A stretch of DNA of 64,000 bases from positions 372,001 through 436,000 of the forward strand of contig NZ_JBGCCU010000003.1 of the NCBI RefSeq assembly GCF_041261445.1. The letters run 5' to 3'. Made by a program: the position numbers and the translations under genes. This DNA comes from Catenulispora sp. EB89 (GTDB taxonomy: Bacteria; Actinomycetota; Actinomycetes; Streptomycetales; Catenulisporaceae). Shown one piece after another: positions 20,701-27,783 of the stretch (positions are counted from its first letter, which is position 1; every line of letters begins with the position of its first letter). The notes beneath the pieces are model-generated. The model saw nothing but the letters and a program-made list of their open reading frames with translations. It made no database searches and was not told the origin of the DNA.

Positions 20701-21180
20701 CGGCGCCTGCGCGACCCAGATCGGGCTGTTGGCGCTCATCCGCTGCCAGCCGGTGATCTGTGCCGACCCGGCCAGGACGGGACGCGCGCCGGTGTCCGCG
20801 GTCCAGACCACGTTGTGGCCGTTGGTGCCGGAGTCGGCGGCGGTGAGGGTCAGCGGGCTGGTCATGCGGTAGAAGCCGTCTTCGAGGACGACCGTCACGT
20901 CGCCGGTCATGTTCTGGTCCAGCGCACGGACCAGAGTCTGCGCCTTGCCGATCGTCTGGACCGGCGCCGCCGCGGTCCCGGGGTTGCTGTCGCTGCCGGT
21001 CGGTGAGACGTAGACCTGGCCGGCGACGGCCGCCGGGGTGCCGGCGCCGGTGCCGGTACTGGCTCGGCCGACCGCGGTCAGGCCCGCGCCGCCGAGCAGG
21101 GAGAGGGTCGCCAATCCGGTGATGGTGAGCCGCATTCGGATCAAGGATCTGATACCGAACGGCACAGAACGCTTCGTCAT
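17779..21180 (-). CDS. Secreted two-domain enzyme: right-handed beta-helix fused to GH79-like glycosidase
   Basis: 1133 residues. An N-terminal signal (from ATG 21180, or from ATG 21135 starting MRLTITGLATLSLLGG) is followed by a large right-handed parallel beta-helix (about 55-680) of the pectate-lyase/DUF1565 type (VYVSPTGSDSNPGT start). From about residue 713 a GH79-like beta-glucuronidase/heparanase domain begins, with SFEKDRVGAGMF, YLRIGGNLVD, acid/base Glu in EIGNEPN, nucleophile Glu in RMTEANSY and GVNFHGG. The C-terminal beta-sandwich ends the protein. Fusing both folds in one secreted polypeptide is unusual and suggests attack on a uronic-acid-containing polysaccharide. Divergent from GH27. 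Confidence 0.88.
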   Translation of the reverse strand: MTKRSVPFGIRSLIRMRLTITGLATLSLLGGAGLTAVGRASTGTGAGTPAAVAGQVYVSPTGSDSNPGTAAAPVQTIGKAQTLVRALDQNMTGDVTVVLEDGFYRMTSPLTLTAADSGTNGHNVVWTADTGARPVLAGSAQITGWQRMSANSPIWVAQAPAGLQTRQLYVNGTRATRATGSLPNSLTGQDSTGYSGGGSAMAAWRNPSGAKPQLEFVYRGGLGAWTEPRCPVASFSGSAVVMAQPCWTNSTARAGSFPDGRAYNLVGRSSITEQPTSVENAFQFLGANTPGQWFLDQGDSKLYYVPRSGETMSSADVEAPVLQSLVTGGGTASAPLHNVVFSGIQFSYATWLGPQFHTQGTSDGFSEIQANYQVTGANGAAAQGLCHIPPSSYKLGTCPYGAWTQIPGNVSLTYDQNIQFTGDAFVHLGAAGLALGDGSQNDVVKGDVVTDVSGNGIQLGNVDMPTATGASQTSGNSVTDNHVFNVPVEFRGGVGIDSGYTAHDSVSHNQVDHTPYTAISQGWGGWPDKEKEAPQANFSHDNAISNNLIFDHMGVLNDGGAIYTQGITGSSLATGEHVSGNDIHDQTGSGHVIYTDNGCTFETITGNAVYNDPNAQAWASRHTDYAPGKTTTYDPTDVEGNYFENPAGTTSGGGVTVAHNTTISGASQVPASISANAGIESAYQSVLGWTQAPLPPVGAKAVAAHGQVSLSGSVPVTVAVNPGSAGSVGAGFAGFSFEKDRVGAGMFDPYNTNLVNLFRLLGPGYLRIGGNLVDIVNWNAAGAGGSASEIAPADVTKLAAFAKAAGWRVIYGINLKTNTPANAASEAAFAAHALGSSLVAFEIGNEPNVYDTEAAYETSFNTYVAAIRAKVPQAVFDGPGTYRHGSWDAQFAADEKKNGLAMLSMHMYIGSNTTASIAGMLAANPSSFATDAAAIASAKSANGIPRWRMTEANSYFHGGAAGVSDVEAAALWSLDFMEGLAADGGDGVNFHGGTSSQFTLNYSPIVFNGLTPTGVQGVYYGALLWKLAGVGTLHTASVSGGSGVSAWAIGGNVVVDNKGTAPITATVTLPTAATSGQSYVLTAPSLTSKAVTIAGSTVGADGAFAPVPKAIAVHGRWLTVNVPAGSAAVVVVR

Positions 21181-21337
21181 GCGCCGGAGTCAAGCAAACA
21201 TCCGAGGTTTCGGCAACGAGCGTCGGCATCGGCTTGAGTCGAACAGGCTCTTCTGTGAATCCATCATCGAACCTTGAGATCATTCATCCGACCCTTTACG
21301 CCGCGCCGGAATCGCAGTAGCTTGCGCTGCGAAACCG

Positions 21338-21354
21338 AGTAAACCAACTTTACT
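21338..21354. promoter_or_regulatory. Candidate operator upstream of GH27
   Basis: AGTAAA-ccaac-TTTACT: a perfect 6-5-6 inverted repeat ending 15 bases before the GH27 ATG, in an otherwise GC-rich region. It is placed to block transcription or translation initiation. It could be a ROK- or LacI-type sugar operator. Confidence 0.55.
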
Positions 21355-21368
21355 AGCAGGAGCCCACG

Positions 21369-23159
21369 ATGAGGCGACGCCCGCGAGGGATCAGAGCCGT
21401 CAACAGAACCGGGAACAGAACCGCGAACAGAGCCGGGATCAAGGCGTGGACCGCGGCCGTCGGCCTGGCGGTGGTGGCAGCCCTGCTCCCGCCGCTCGGC
21501 ACCGCCGCCCCGGCGCACGCCGAGAACAACGGCGTCGGCCTCACCCCGGCGCTCGGCTGGTCCAGCTGGAGCTCCGTCCGCAAGGACCCGACCGCCGCGA
21601 AGATCGACGCCCAGGCCGACGCCATGAAGTCCTCCGGACTGGCCGCAGCCGGCTTCCAGTACGTCAACGTCGACGACTTCTGGTACCAGTGCCCGGGAAG
21701 TCAGGGCCCGAACGTCGACGCGAACGGCCGCTGGGTCACCGACGCGACCAAGTTCCCGCCCTCCGGCAGCGCCAACGGCATCAAGGCGGCCGCCGACCAC
21801 GTCCACGCCGACGGCCTGCAGTTCGGCCTCTACGTCACGCCCGGTGTCTCCAAGCAGGCCGTCGCGCAGAACAGCGCGATCCTCGGCACGTCGTACCACG
21901 TTCAGGACATCGCCACCACGACCGCGGAGAAGAACTACAACTGCAAGGGCATGGTCGGCATCGACTATTCCAAGCCCGGGGCGCAGGCGTTCATCAACTC
22001 CTGGGCCGACGAGTTCGCGGCCTGGGGCGTGGACTACGTGAAGATCGACGGCGTCGGCACCCCCGACGTCCCCGACGTCCAGGCCTGGTCCAAGGCCCTC
22101 GTGCAGACCGGGCGCCCGATCCACCTGGAGCTGTCCAACAACCTGGCCATCGGCAGCGCCTCGACCTGGCAGCAGTACGCCAACGGCTGGCGCACCGGCG
22201 GCGACATCGAGTGCTACAGCAGCTGCCCCACCGCCGGAACCCTCACCGACTGGGCCCACGTGCAGAGCCGGTTCGGGCAGGTCGCGTCGTGGCAGCCGGA
22301 CGGCGGACCCGGCGCGTTCAACGACTACGACTCCCTGGAGGTCGGCAACGGCTCGGGCACCGGCCTCACCGACGCCGAGCAGCAGTCGCAGATGAGCCTG
22401 TGGGCGCTGGCCGCGAGCCCGCTGATCCTGGGCACCGATCTGACGAGTCTGAACGCCACCGAGCTCGGCTACCTGAAGAACGGTCGCGTCCTGGCTGTCG
22501 ACCAGGACGCGATCGATGCCTCGCGCATCGTGAACAGCGGCAACCAGCAGGTCTACAGCAAGAAGGAGAAGGACGGCGCCGTCGTCATCGGCCTGTTCAA
22601 CTACAGCGACACCGGGTCGACCACGGTGAGCGTGCCGCTGTCGGCCGCCGGGACCTCCGGCGGCACCGCGACCGATCTGTGGAGCGGGGCGTCACTGGGG
22701 ACTGTCAGCGGCACGTACAGCGTCACGCTCGGCCCCGGCGCCGTGAAGCTGATCAAGGTGGTGCCCGGGGGCGGCGGCGGGAGCGTCACGATCGAGGCCG
22801 AGGCGGCCGGCAACACGATCGCCGGGGCGGCGCGGGTCGCCACGTGCGCGGCGTGCTCCGGCGGCCACAAGGTCGGCTACATCGGCAACGGCGCCGCAAA
22901 CTACGTGACGGTCAACGGCATCACCGAGCCCTCGGCCGGCAGCCACACGCTCACGTTCGCCTATCTGGTCAGCGGTACCCGCAGCTTCTCGATCAGCGTC
23001 AACGGCGGGCCGGACATCGTGGAGAACCTGACCGGCACCAGCTTCGCCACGCCGGCCACCGCGAGCGTGACGGTGCAGCTCGACGCCGGGGCCAACACCA
23101 TCAAGTTCCACAACGACACGGCGTACGCGCCGGACCTCGACGCGATCACAGTGAGCTGA
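21369..23159 (+). CDS. Secreted GH27 alpha-galactosidase-type enzyme with C-terminal CBM35-like domain
   Basis: 596 residues with an AGGAG ribosome site. A long signal peptide ends near AHA/ENN (about residue 51). The GH27 barrel shows LTPALGWSSWSS, YVNVDDFW, the nucleophile Asp in DYVKIDG and the second catalytic Asp near FNDYDSLEVGNG. The family beta-sandwich follows. A Gly linker leads to a ~130-residue CBM35/CBM6-like module (IEAEAAGNTIAGAARV..VGYIGNGAANYVTVNGI). Likely substrates are galactomannan, galactan side chains or arabinopyranosides. It shares a divergent promoter region with the beta-helix/GH79 gene. Confidence 0.9.
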   Translation: MRRRPRGIRAVNRTGNRTANRAGIKAWTAAVGLAVVAALLPPLGTAAPAHAENNGVGLTPALGWSSWSSVRKDPTAAKIDAQADAMKSSGLAAAGFQYVNVDDFWYQCPGSQGPNVDANGRWVTDATKFPPSGSANGIKAAADHVHADGLQFGLYVTPGVSKQAVAQNSAILGTSYHVQDIATTTAEKNYNCKGMVGIDYSKPGAQAFINSWADEFAAWGVDYVKIDGVGTPDVPDVQAWSKALVQTGRPIHLELSNNLAIGSASTWQQYANGWRTGGDIECYSSCPTAGTLTDWAHVQSRFGQVASWQPDGGPGAFNDYDSLEVGNGSGTGLTDAEQQSQMSLWALAASPLILGTDLTSLNATELGYLKNGRVLAVDQDAIDASRIVNSGNQQVYSKKEKDGAVVIGLFNYSDTGSTTVSVPLSAAGTSGGTATDLWSGASLGTVSGTYSVTLGPGAVKLIKVVPGGGGGSVTIEAEAAGNTIAGAARVATCAACSGGHKVGYIGNGAANYVTVNGITEPSAGSHTLTFAYLVSGTRSFSISVNGGPDIVENLTGTSFATPATASVTVQLDAGANTIKFHNDTAYAPDLDAITVS

Positions 23160-23173
23160 TCCCGCCGAAGACT

Positions 23174-23217
23174 CCGCACCCGGCTGCCGATCGTGGGGAC
23201 TCAGCAGCCGGGTGCGG
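23174..23217. terminator. Shared convergent terminator (overlaps hydrolase 3' end)
   Basis: A 14-bp perfect stem (CCGCACCCGGCTGC / GCAGCCGGGTGCGG) with a 16-base loop. The right arm covers the last codons of the minus-strand hydrolase gene, so it can serve both convergent genes. Confidence 0.75.
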
Positions 23218-24364
23218 TTCGGGCCACCAGGGCCTCGACCGAGGCCGCCACCTGCGCCGGATGCGAGATCAGGGACAGGTGGTGGGCACCGGGGATGACG
23301 GTCGGCGCCGGTGCCCCGATGTTCGCGGCGACGCTTTCGGGCGCGTCGGCCGCGAACATCGAGTCCTGAGCTCCGAAGGTGACCGCCTTGGGCAGGCACA
23401 GCCGCGCGAGTTGGGACAGGCGGGAAGCCGGGAGTCCCGGTCCGCCGACGGTGTCCAGGGTGTCCCAGAGTCCTTGTTCGGCGCCTGCCACCTGGTAGGG
23501 CCGGCGGAACCGTTCCACGCCGGCGGCGTCGAGACGTGGACACGACGGTCCGCATTCCGAGGCGTAGATCGTGCGGATGGCCCAGTCCGAGCGCAGCACC
23601 AGGTGCAGCACGGAGGTGCGTAGCGGGCCCAGGACCCAGGTGACGCCGGGGCTCGGGATGGGGAGGCCGTCGCCGTCGAGGAACATCAGGCCGCTGTAGG
23701 TGCGCGGCGATTCCAACACCGCTTCGGCGGCGACGGCGGCACCGCTGGAATGCGAGACCAGGACCGGGCGGTCGATGTGCAGCGCGGCGACCAGGCCGGT
23801 GAGTTGGGCCGCCATGTGTTGCGGGGTGTAGGGCGCGACGCGTTGGCTGTAGCCGGAGCCGGTGAGGTCCAGGGCGTAGACGCGGTGGTCCCGGGCCAGG
23901 AGGGTGGCCAGGTTCTGCCAGCTGTCGGAGTCCTCGAAGGCGCCGTGGACCAGGACGATCGGCGAGCCGCTGGTGCCCCAGGTCTCGTAGCGGGTGTGGA
24001 TGCCGTCGGCGGTGATGTAGGTCAGGCCCGGGGGCGGGGCGACCGTGCCTGCGGTGTAGGCGTTGTAGGGGACGGAGAGCATGGTCAGGGTCACGAAGAC
24101 GACCGCGACCGTTTTGGCTGCCCGGCGGAGGACGCGGCGGTGCCAGGGGCGGCGGGGCATGTGCACCGTGTGGTGTGGCTCAGGTTCTTGCTGCGCCTGT
24201 TCGTACTGCTCCGCGTCATGCTGCTCCGCTACTTGCTGCGCCTCTTCTTGCTGCGCCTCTTCTTGCTGCTCGGCTTCGGGCTGCCCCGCTTCGAGGTCCG
24301 CGTCCGCACCCAGTTCATCCGTCGCCATGGTGAGATCGTCGCTTTCGGTGAACTGCTTCGTCAT
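23201..24364 (-). CDS. Membrane-anchored alpha/beta hydrolase with Glu/Gln-rich N-terminus
   Basis: 387 residues (ATG 24364; an ATG at 24328 is possible). The N-terminal ~65 residues are an acidic low-complexity stretch of EEAQQ-type repeats, followed by a basic patch and one hydrophobic helix (TVAVVFVTLTMLSVP, about 85-102). The hydrolase domain has the HG oxyanion motif (IVLVHGAFEDSDSW), a nucleophile Ser in the variant elbow VSHSSGA, and a C-terminal His in GAHHLS. It faces outside the membrane if the helix is an N-in anchor. Substrate unknown; epoxide-hydrolase/haloperoxidase-like fold. Confidence 0.82.
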   Translation of the reverse strand: MTKQFTESDDLTMATDELGADADLEAGQPEAEQQEEAQQEEAQQVAEQHDAEQYEQAQQEPEPHHTVHMPRRPWHRRVLRRAAKTVAVVFVTLTMLSVPYNAYTAGTVAPPPGLTYITADGIHTRYETWGTSGSPIVLVHGAFEDSDSWQNLATLLARDHRVYALDLTGSGYSQRVAPYTPQHMAAQLTGLVAALHIDRPVLVSHSSGAAVAAEAVLESPRTYSGLMFLDGDGLPIPSPGVTWVLGPLRTSVLHLVLRSDWAIRTIYASECGPSCPRLDAAGVERFRRPYQVAGAEQGLWDTLDTVGGPGLPASRLSQLARLCLPKAVTFGAQDSMFAADAPESVAANIGAPAPTVIPGAHHLSLISHPAQVAASVEALVARTAPGC

Positions 24365-24424
24365 CGGCTCGAAGTCGGACTTCGCGGGTACGTCCAGGAG
24401 CGTACGCCGCGGTAACGCGCGGTA

Positions 24425-24874
24425 TTACGCGGCGCTCCGGGCGGCCGCGACGATCGCCGCGTGCGCCGGATCGGCGGCGGCGAGTTCGTCGAGGGCGGCG
24501 CTGAGGGTGGCGTCGTAGGTGGTGCGGGCCTCGCGGTAGCGTGCGCGGCCGGCGTCGGTGAGGACGGTGTAGGCGCCGCGCTTGTCGTCCGGACACAGGT
24601 CGCGGTAGGTGAACTCGGCGGCGTTGAGGCGGCCGACCAGGCGCGTGACCGAGCTCTGGTTCAGGCCGAGGCGGTCGGCTAGTTCGGTCATGCGCAGCTC
24701 GCTCCGCTCGGCCTCGTCGAGGAAGCCGAGGGCGCGGTACTCGGACAGGCCGAGGCCGTGGCGGCGTTGCAGGACGGTGGCCAGTTTGCCCTCGACATGC
24801 GCGTGCAGGATCAGCAGGCGGTTCCACGTGTGGGCGTCTGAGCTGGGCTTCGCGGTTTCCACCTGCGATGGCAA
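24425..24874 (-). CDS. MarR-family transcriptional regulator
   Basis: 149 residues. The winged helix is clear (LSEYRALGFL..MTELADRLGLNQSSVTRLVGRL..YTVLTDAGRARY). The start is uncertain: TTG at 24874 or GTG at 24862. It is divergent from the SMR pair, with palindromes in the 44-bp gap, and so is the likely drug-responsive repressor of these efflux genes and of itself. Confidence 0.87.
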   Translation of the reverse strand: MPSQVETAKPSSDAHTWNRLLILHAHVEGKLATVLQRRHGLGLSEYRALGFLDEAERSELRMTELADRLGLNQSSVTRLVGRLNAAEFTYRDLCPDDKRGAYTVLTDAGRARYREARTTYDATLSAALDELAAADPAHAAIVAAARSAA

Positions 24875-24894
24875 GAACTTGCATGTACATGTAA
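24871..24894. promoter_or_regulatory. MarR operator: two overlapping palindromes
   Basis: GCAAG-aa-CTTGC (24871-24882, perfect arms) overlaps the near-perfect 16-bp palindrome TTGCATGTACATGTAA (24879-24894, one mismatched pair). It sits at the MarR start and before the SMR ribosome site, suiting control of both divergent transcripts. Confidence 0.7.
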
Positions 24895-24918
24895 CTAAAG
24901 CGGAGGGGATTCATTCCG

Positions 24919-25248
24919 ATGGCCTGGGCCTACTTGCTCGTCGCGTCCGTCTTCGAGGTCGTGTTCGCGCTCGCGACCGACGCCACGCACGGGTTCACCG
25001 TGCTCGCCCCGTCCCTGCTGACGATCGCCGCGGCCGGGGGCGGGATCTTCTTCCTGAGCCTGGCGCTGAAGACCTTGGACGTCGGGGTCGGCTACACGGT
25101 GTGGACCGGGATCGGGTCGGTGGGGACGGTCGTGTTCGGGACCGCGCTGTTCCACGAGGCGGTGACGCCGGCGAAGGTGGTGGCGTTCGTGCTGATCATC
25201 GGCGGAGTACTGGGGTTGAAGGTCGCCGACAAACTGGCTGCGGCCTGA
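24919..25248 (+). CDS. Small multidrug resistance (SMR) transporter subunit
   Basis: 109 residues, four transmembrane helices. It keeps the essential membrane Glu in helix 1 (ASVFEVVFALA, E13), the TM3 signature YTVWTGIGSVG and the dimer-interface GGVLGLKV in helix 4. QacE/SugE family proton antiporter for cationic drugs or guanidinium-like ions. It is followed 15 bp later by a damaged paralogue; SMR genes often come as heterodimeric pairs (EbrAB, YkkCD type). Expression is likely controlled by the divergent MarR. Confidence 0.92.
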   Translation: MAWAYLLVASVFEVVFALATDATHGFTVLAPSLLTIAAAGGGIFFLSLALKTLDVGVGYTVWTGIGSVGTVVFGTALFHEAVTPAKVVAFVLIIGGVLGLKVADKLAAA

Positions 25249-25263
25249 GCAAGGAGCTTCGTC

Positions 25264-25504
25264 ATGGCCTGGACCTACCTGCTCATCGCCTCTGTCTTCG
25301 AGGTCGCGTTCGCCCTGGGCACCAACGCCACACACGGATTCACCCGCCTATGGCCGTCGGTGTTCACGCTGCTGGCCGCCGCCGGCGGCATCTTCACCCT
25401 GAGCCTGGCGCTGCGCACGCTGGATGTGAGCGTCGGCTACACCGCCGAAGGTGGTCGCGTTCGCCGCGATCATCGCCGGGGCGCTGGTGCTGAAGCTGGC
25501 TTGA
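25264..25504 (+). pseudogene. Second SMR subunit, broken by an internal 71-bp deletion
   Basis: The first 60 residues are a normal SMR start (MAWTYLLIASVFEVAFALG..LDVSVGYT). Alignment to the upstream paralogue shows that the next 78 bases between TAC and AAG codons are reduced to 7, at about 25441-25447. A 71-base loss removes the whole TM3 signature and shifts the frame. The remnant of helix 4 (PPKVVAFAAIIAGALVLKLA) is readable in another frame and ends at the ancestral TGA 25502-25504. The actual frame continues with a nonsense basic tail to 25524. It cannot make a four-helix SMR. Confidence 0.85.
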
Positions 25505-25536
25505 CTTTCCCTGTGAGTGAGTGAACACTCACACCC
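25501..25536 (+). promoter_or_regulatory. Promoter and operator of the TetR gene
   Basis: -35 TTGACT (25501-25506), 17-bp spacer, -10-like AACACT (25524-25529), then seven bases to ATG 25537: probably leaderless. The perfect palindrome GTGAGTGAACACTCAC (25517-25532) covers the -10, a fitting TetR autoregulatory site. Confidence 0.65.
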
Positions 25537-26118
25537 ATGGAAAGCGACGCCCCCCGATCCCGGCGACGGTTGTCGACCGCGGAGGTCCGCCGGGAGGAGG
25601 TCCTGCGGGCGGCCATCCCGGTCTTCGCTGAGCGCGGATACTACGGGACGCCGACCTCCGAGGTCGCCAAGCGCGCCGGGATCTCGACGTCGTACGTCTT
25701 CCGGCTCTTCCCGACCAAGGAAGACCTTTTCGTCGCGGTCCTGGACCACGGCGTCGACCAGATCCTGGCCCGGTTCCGACGTGCCGTCGCCGAGACCTCG
25801 GGCGGGGTCGATGAGCTGTTCCAGGCGTTGGGCATGGCCTACGCCGACCTCATGCGCGACCGCGATCTGTTGATGGTGCAGCTGCACGGACAGAGCGCGT
25901 GCGACGTGCCGGCCGTCAAGGAGGCGCTGCAGCGGGGCGCGGACCGGGAGATCGAGTTCGTGCGCTCGGTCACCGGCGGAACGCCGGAGCAGGTGCAGCA
26001 GTTCATGGCGATCGGCGCGCTCAGCCACCAGATTCTGGCCCTGGACGCCCAACTGTTGGACGCCGCGTGGGCCAAGACCCTGGTCGGCTCGCTTTTCTTC
26101 TACTCCCCAGAGGAGTGA
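25537..26118 (+). CDS. TetR-family transcriptional regulator
   Basis: 193 residues. The N-terminal TetR HTH is canonical: VLRAAIPVFAERGYYGTPTSEVAKRAGISTSYVFRLFPTKEDLF (about 22-66). The C-terminal ligand domain is helical. A palindrome overlaps its own promoter. A terminator separates it from the downstream hydrolase-like gene, so they are not one transcript, though the regulator might still act on that gene. Confidence 0.9.
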   Translation: MESDAPRSRRRLSTAEVRREEVLRAAIPVFAERGYYGTPTSEVAKRAGISTSYVFRLFPTKEDLFVAVLDHGVDQILARFRRAVAETSGGVDELFQALGMAYADLMRDRDLLMVQLHGQSACDVPAVKEALQRGADREIEFVRSVTGGTPEQVQQFMAIGALSHQILALDAQLLDAAWAKTLVGSLFFYSPEE

Positions 26119-26141
26119 CCACCCGAACGGGAGCGTTTCGC

Positions 26142-26168
26142 GCCGGGCCGCCAGCCCGGCTTTCTTTT
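26142..26168 (+). terminator. Rho-independent terminator after TetR
   Basis: GCCGGGC-cgcca-GCCCGGC followed by TTTCTTTT: a textbook intrinsic terminator. Confidence 0.85.
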
Positions 26169-26178
26169 GCGGTCAGGA

Positions 26179-26193
26179 TTGACTGACCGGTCA
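26179..26193 (+). promoter_or_regulatory. Possible -35 with TGACCGGTCA palindrome
   Basis: TTGACT (26179-26184) overlaps the perfect 10-bp palindrome TGACCGGTCA (26184-26193), 31 bases before ATG 26224. A candidate regulated promoter for the hydrolase-like gene; the -10 is unclear. Confidence 0.45.
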
Positions 26194-26223
26194 CACATTC
26201 AGTAGCGACAGAGAGAAAGAACG

Positions 26224-27753
26224 ATGAGACTCTTCCCCCGCGCCACCGACATCCGCAGGCCGCGCAGGTACCTCGCGCTGGCAGCCGCCGCGACGGCGGT
26301 GGTGGCCGTCGCCATCCCGACTGGCGCGGCCGCCAACTCCTCGGCCACGTCGGCCTTGTCCGCTCTGCCAGCTTCGGCGGACCGGTCGAGCCCGGCGGCG
26401 AACATCGCGTGGCAGCCGTGCACCGACCCGGACTTCGCCAGCATGGACTGCGGAACCATGAAGGCCCCCGTCGACTACGCGCACCCCGGCGGGCCGCAGG
26501 TCACGCTGTCGCTGGTGCGCCACCGCGCGTCGGACAGCGCGCACCGCATCGGCGCGGTGGTCCTCAACGACGGCGCCGGCGGATCGAGCATCGAGCAGTT
26601 CCGTTACGCGCTGCGCTTCGGGCTGGCCCAGACGCCGATGGCCCAGCGGTTCGACGTCATCGCCATGGATCCGCGCGGTGTCGGCCACAGCCAGGGCATC
26701 CACTGCACGCGGCCCGCCAAGGCCCCCGGGATCACCGACCTGCCCACCAGCCAGGCCCAGTTCGACGCCTTGGTCGCGAACAACCAGGCCTTCGCGGCCG
26801 ACTGCCTGAAGGCCAACGGTCCGCTGCTGACCCACATGGACATGGCCAGCACCGCGCGCGACTTCGAGCGGCTGCGCGTCGGCCTGCACGAGACGCAGCT
26901 CAACTGGTACGGCATCCAGTACAGCGATCTGCTCGGCCGTACCTACGCCCAGCTGTTCCCCGGCCGCCTGCGCACGATGCTGCTCGACACCGCGCTCGAC
27001 GACGCCCTGCCGCCGACCGAGCGGCTGGCCACCGAGATGGCCACCGCGGAGCAGGCCTTCGACCGCTTCGCCGGCTGGTGTCACGACACGGTCGCGTGCG
27101 CGCTGCACGGTCAGGACGTCGCCGCCGTCTACGACCAGCTCGTCGCCAAGGCCGACCGCACTCCGATCCCCGTCAAGGGCACCGGCCAGAGCCTGACCGG
27201 GCAGGACATCCAGGCCGCGACCCAGGACTTCCTGGTCATCAAGTCGGTGACCTGGTCCACGCTCGGCACCGCCATCCAGCAGGCGCTGGCCGGCGACGCC
27301 ACCGCGTTCACCCATGACGTCGACAAGACCCTCGACCACACTCAGCTGCAGGTCTCCGCCTGCCTGGACCAGCCGCCGGCGGCCACCACGTACGCGGGGC
27401 TCGCGCAGTTGGAGATGCTGGCGCGTCAGACCTCGCCGCATCTGGGCGGGCTGGTGCAGTCGTGGACCGACATGACCGGCTGCCTGGGCTGGCCTGTCGC
27501 CGCGCGCAGCACGGCGCCGTCGGGCCCGGTGAAGCACGCGCCGCCGGCGTTGATCCTGGAGTCGACGCATCAGACGCTGTCCGCGTACTCCTGGGCCTTC
27601 GGGCTGGCGGCCCAGCTGCCGGGGTCGAGTGTGCTGTCCATCGACGGCGACGACTACAGCACCTACATCACCAGCCCTTGCGCGGCGAGCAATGCCAACA
27701 GCTACCTCGTCGATCGGACGCTGCCAGCCGCCGGGACGTTGTGCGCGTACTGA
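26224..27753 (+). CDS. Secreted TAP-type alpha/beta hydrolase homologue lacking the catalytic triad
   Basis: 509 residues with a signal peptide (to about AAA/NSS, residue 38). Layout and motifs follow the Streptomyces tripeptidyl aminopeptidase/SlpD-E family: IAWQPC..MDCGTMKAPVDYAHPGG, DVIAMDPRGVGHSQGIHC, and a C-terminal TAP-like domain. However, the nucleophile elbow (normally GxSYG) reads GIQYSD, the acid region (normally DPxTP) reads THQTLSAY, and the GHG region reads GDDYSTY. Ser, Asp and His are therefore all replaced. The oxyanion segment DGAGGSS is also altered from GGPGGSG. The frame is intact and codon use normal, so it is probably a retained pseudo-enzyme, for example a binding or inhibitor protein. 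Confidence 0.85.
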   Translation: MRLFPRATDIRRPRRYLALAAAATAVVAVAIPTGAAANSSATSALSALPASADRSSPAANIAWQPCTDPDFASMDCGTMKAPVDYAHPGGPQVTLSLVRHRASDSAHRIGAVVLNDGAGGSSIEQFRYALRFGLAQTPMAQRFDVIAMDPRGVGHSQGIHCTRPAKAPGITDLPTSQAQFDALVANNQAFAADCLKANGPLLTHMDMASTARDFERLRVGLHETQLNWYGIQYSDLLGRTYAQLFPGRLRTMLLDTALDDALPPTERLATEMATAEQAFDRFAGWCHDTVACALHGQDVAAVYDQLVAKADRTPIPVKGTGQSLTGQDIQAATQDFLVIKSVTWSTLGTAIQQALAGDATAFTHDVDKTLDHTQLQVSACLDQPPAATTYAGLAQLEMLARQTSPHLGGLVQSWTDMTGCLGWPVAARSTAPSGPVKHAPPALILESTHQTLSAYSWAFGLAAQLPGSSVLSIDGDDYSTYITSPCAASNANSYLVDRTLPAAGTLCAY

Positions 27754-27783
27754 TCAGGGCGATTCACACCGGCTTACACCGGC

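Noticed and set aside
17695-21006. A 1103-codon plus-strand open frame
   Set aside because: Antisense to the beta-helix/GH79 gene, Arg/Val/Gly/Asp-rich and motif-free.
25264-25524. Functional second SMR subunit
   Set aside because: TM3 is deleted and the frame shifted; the protein would end in a basic nonsense tail.
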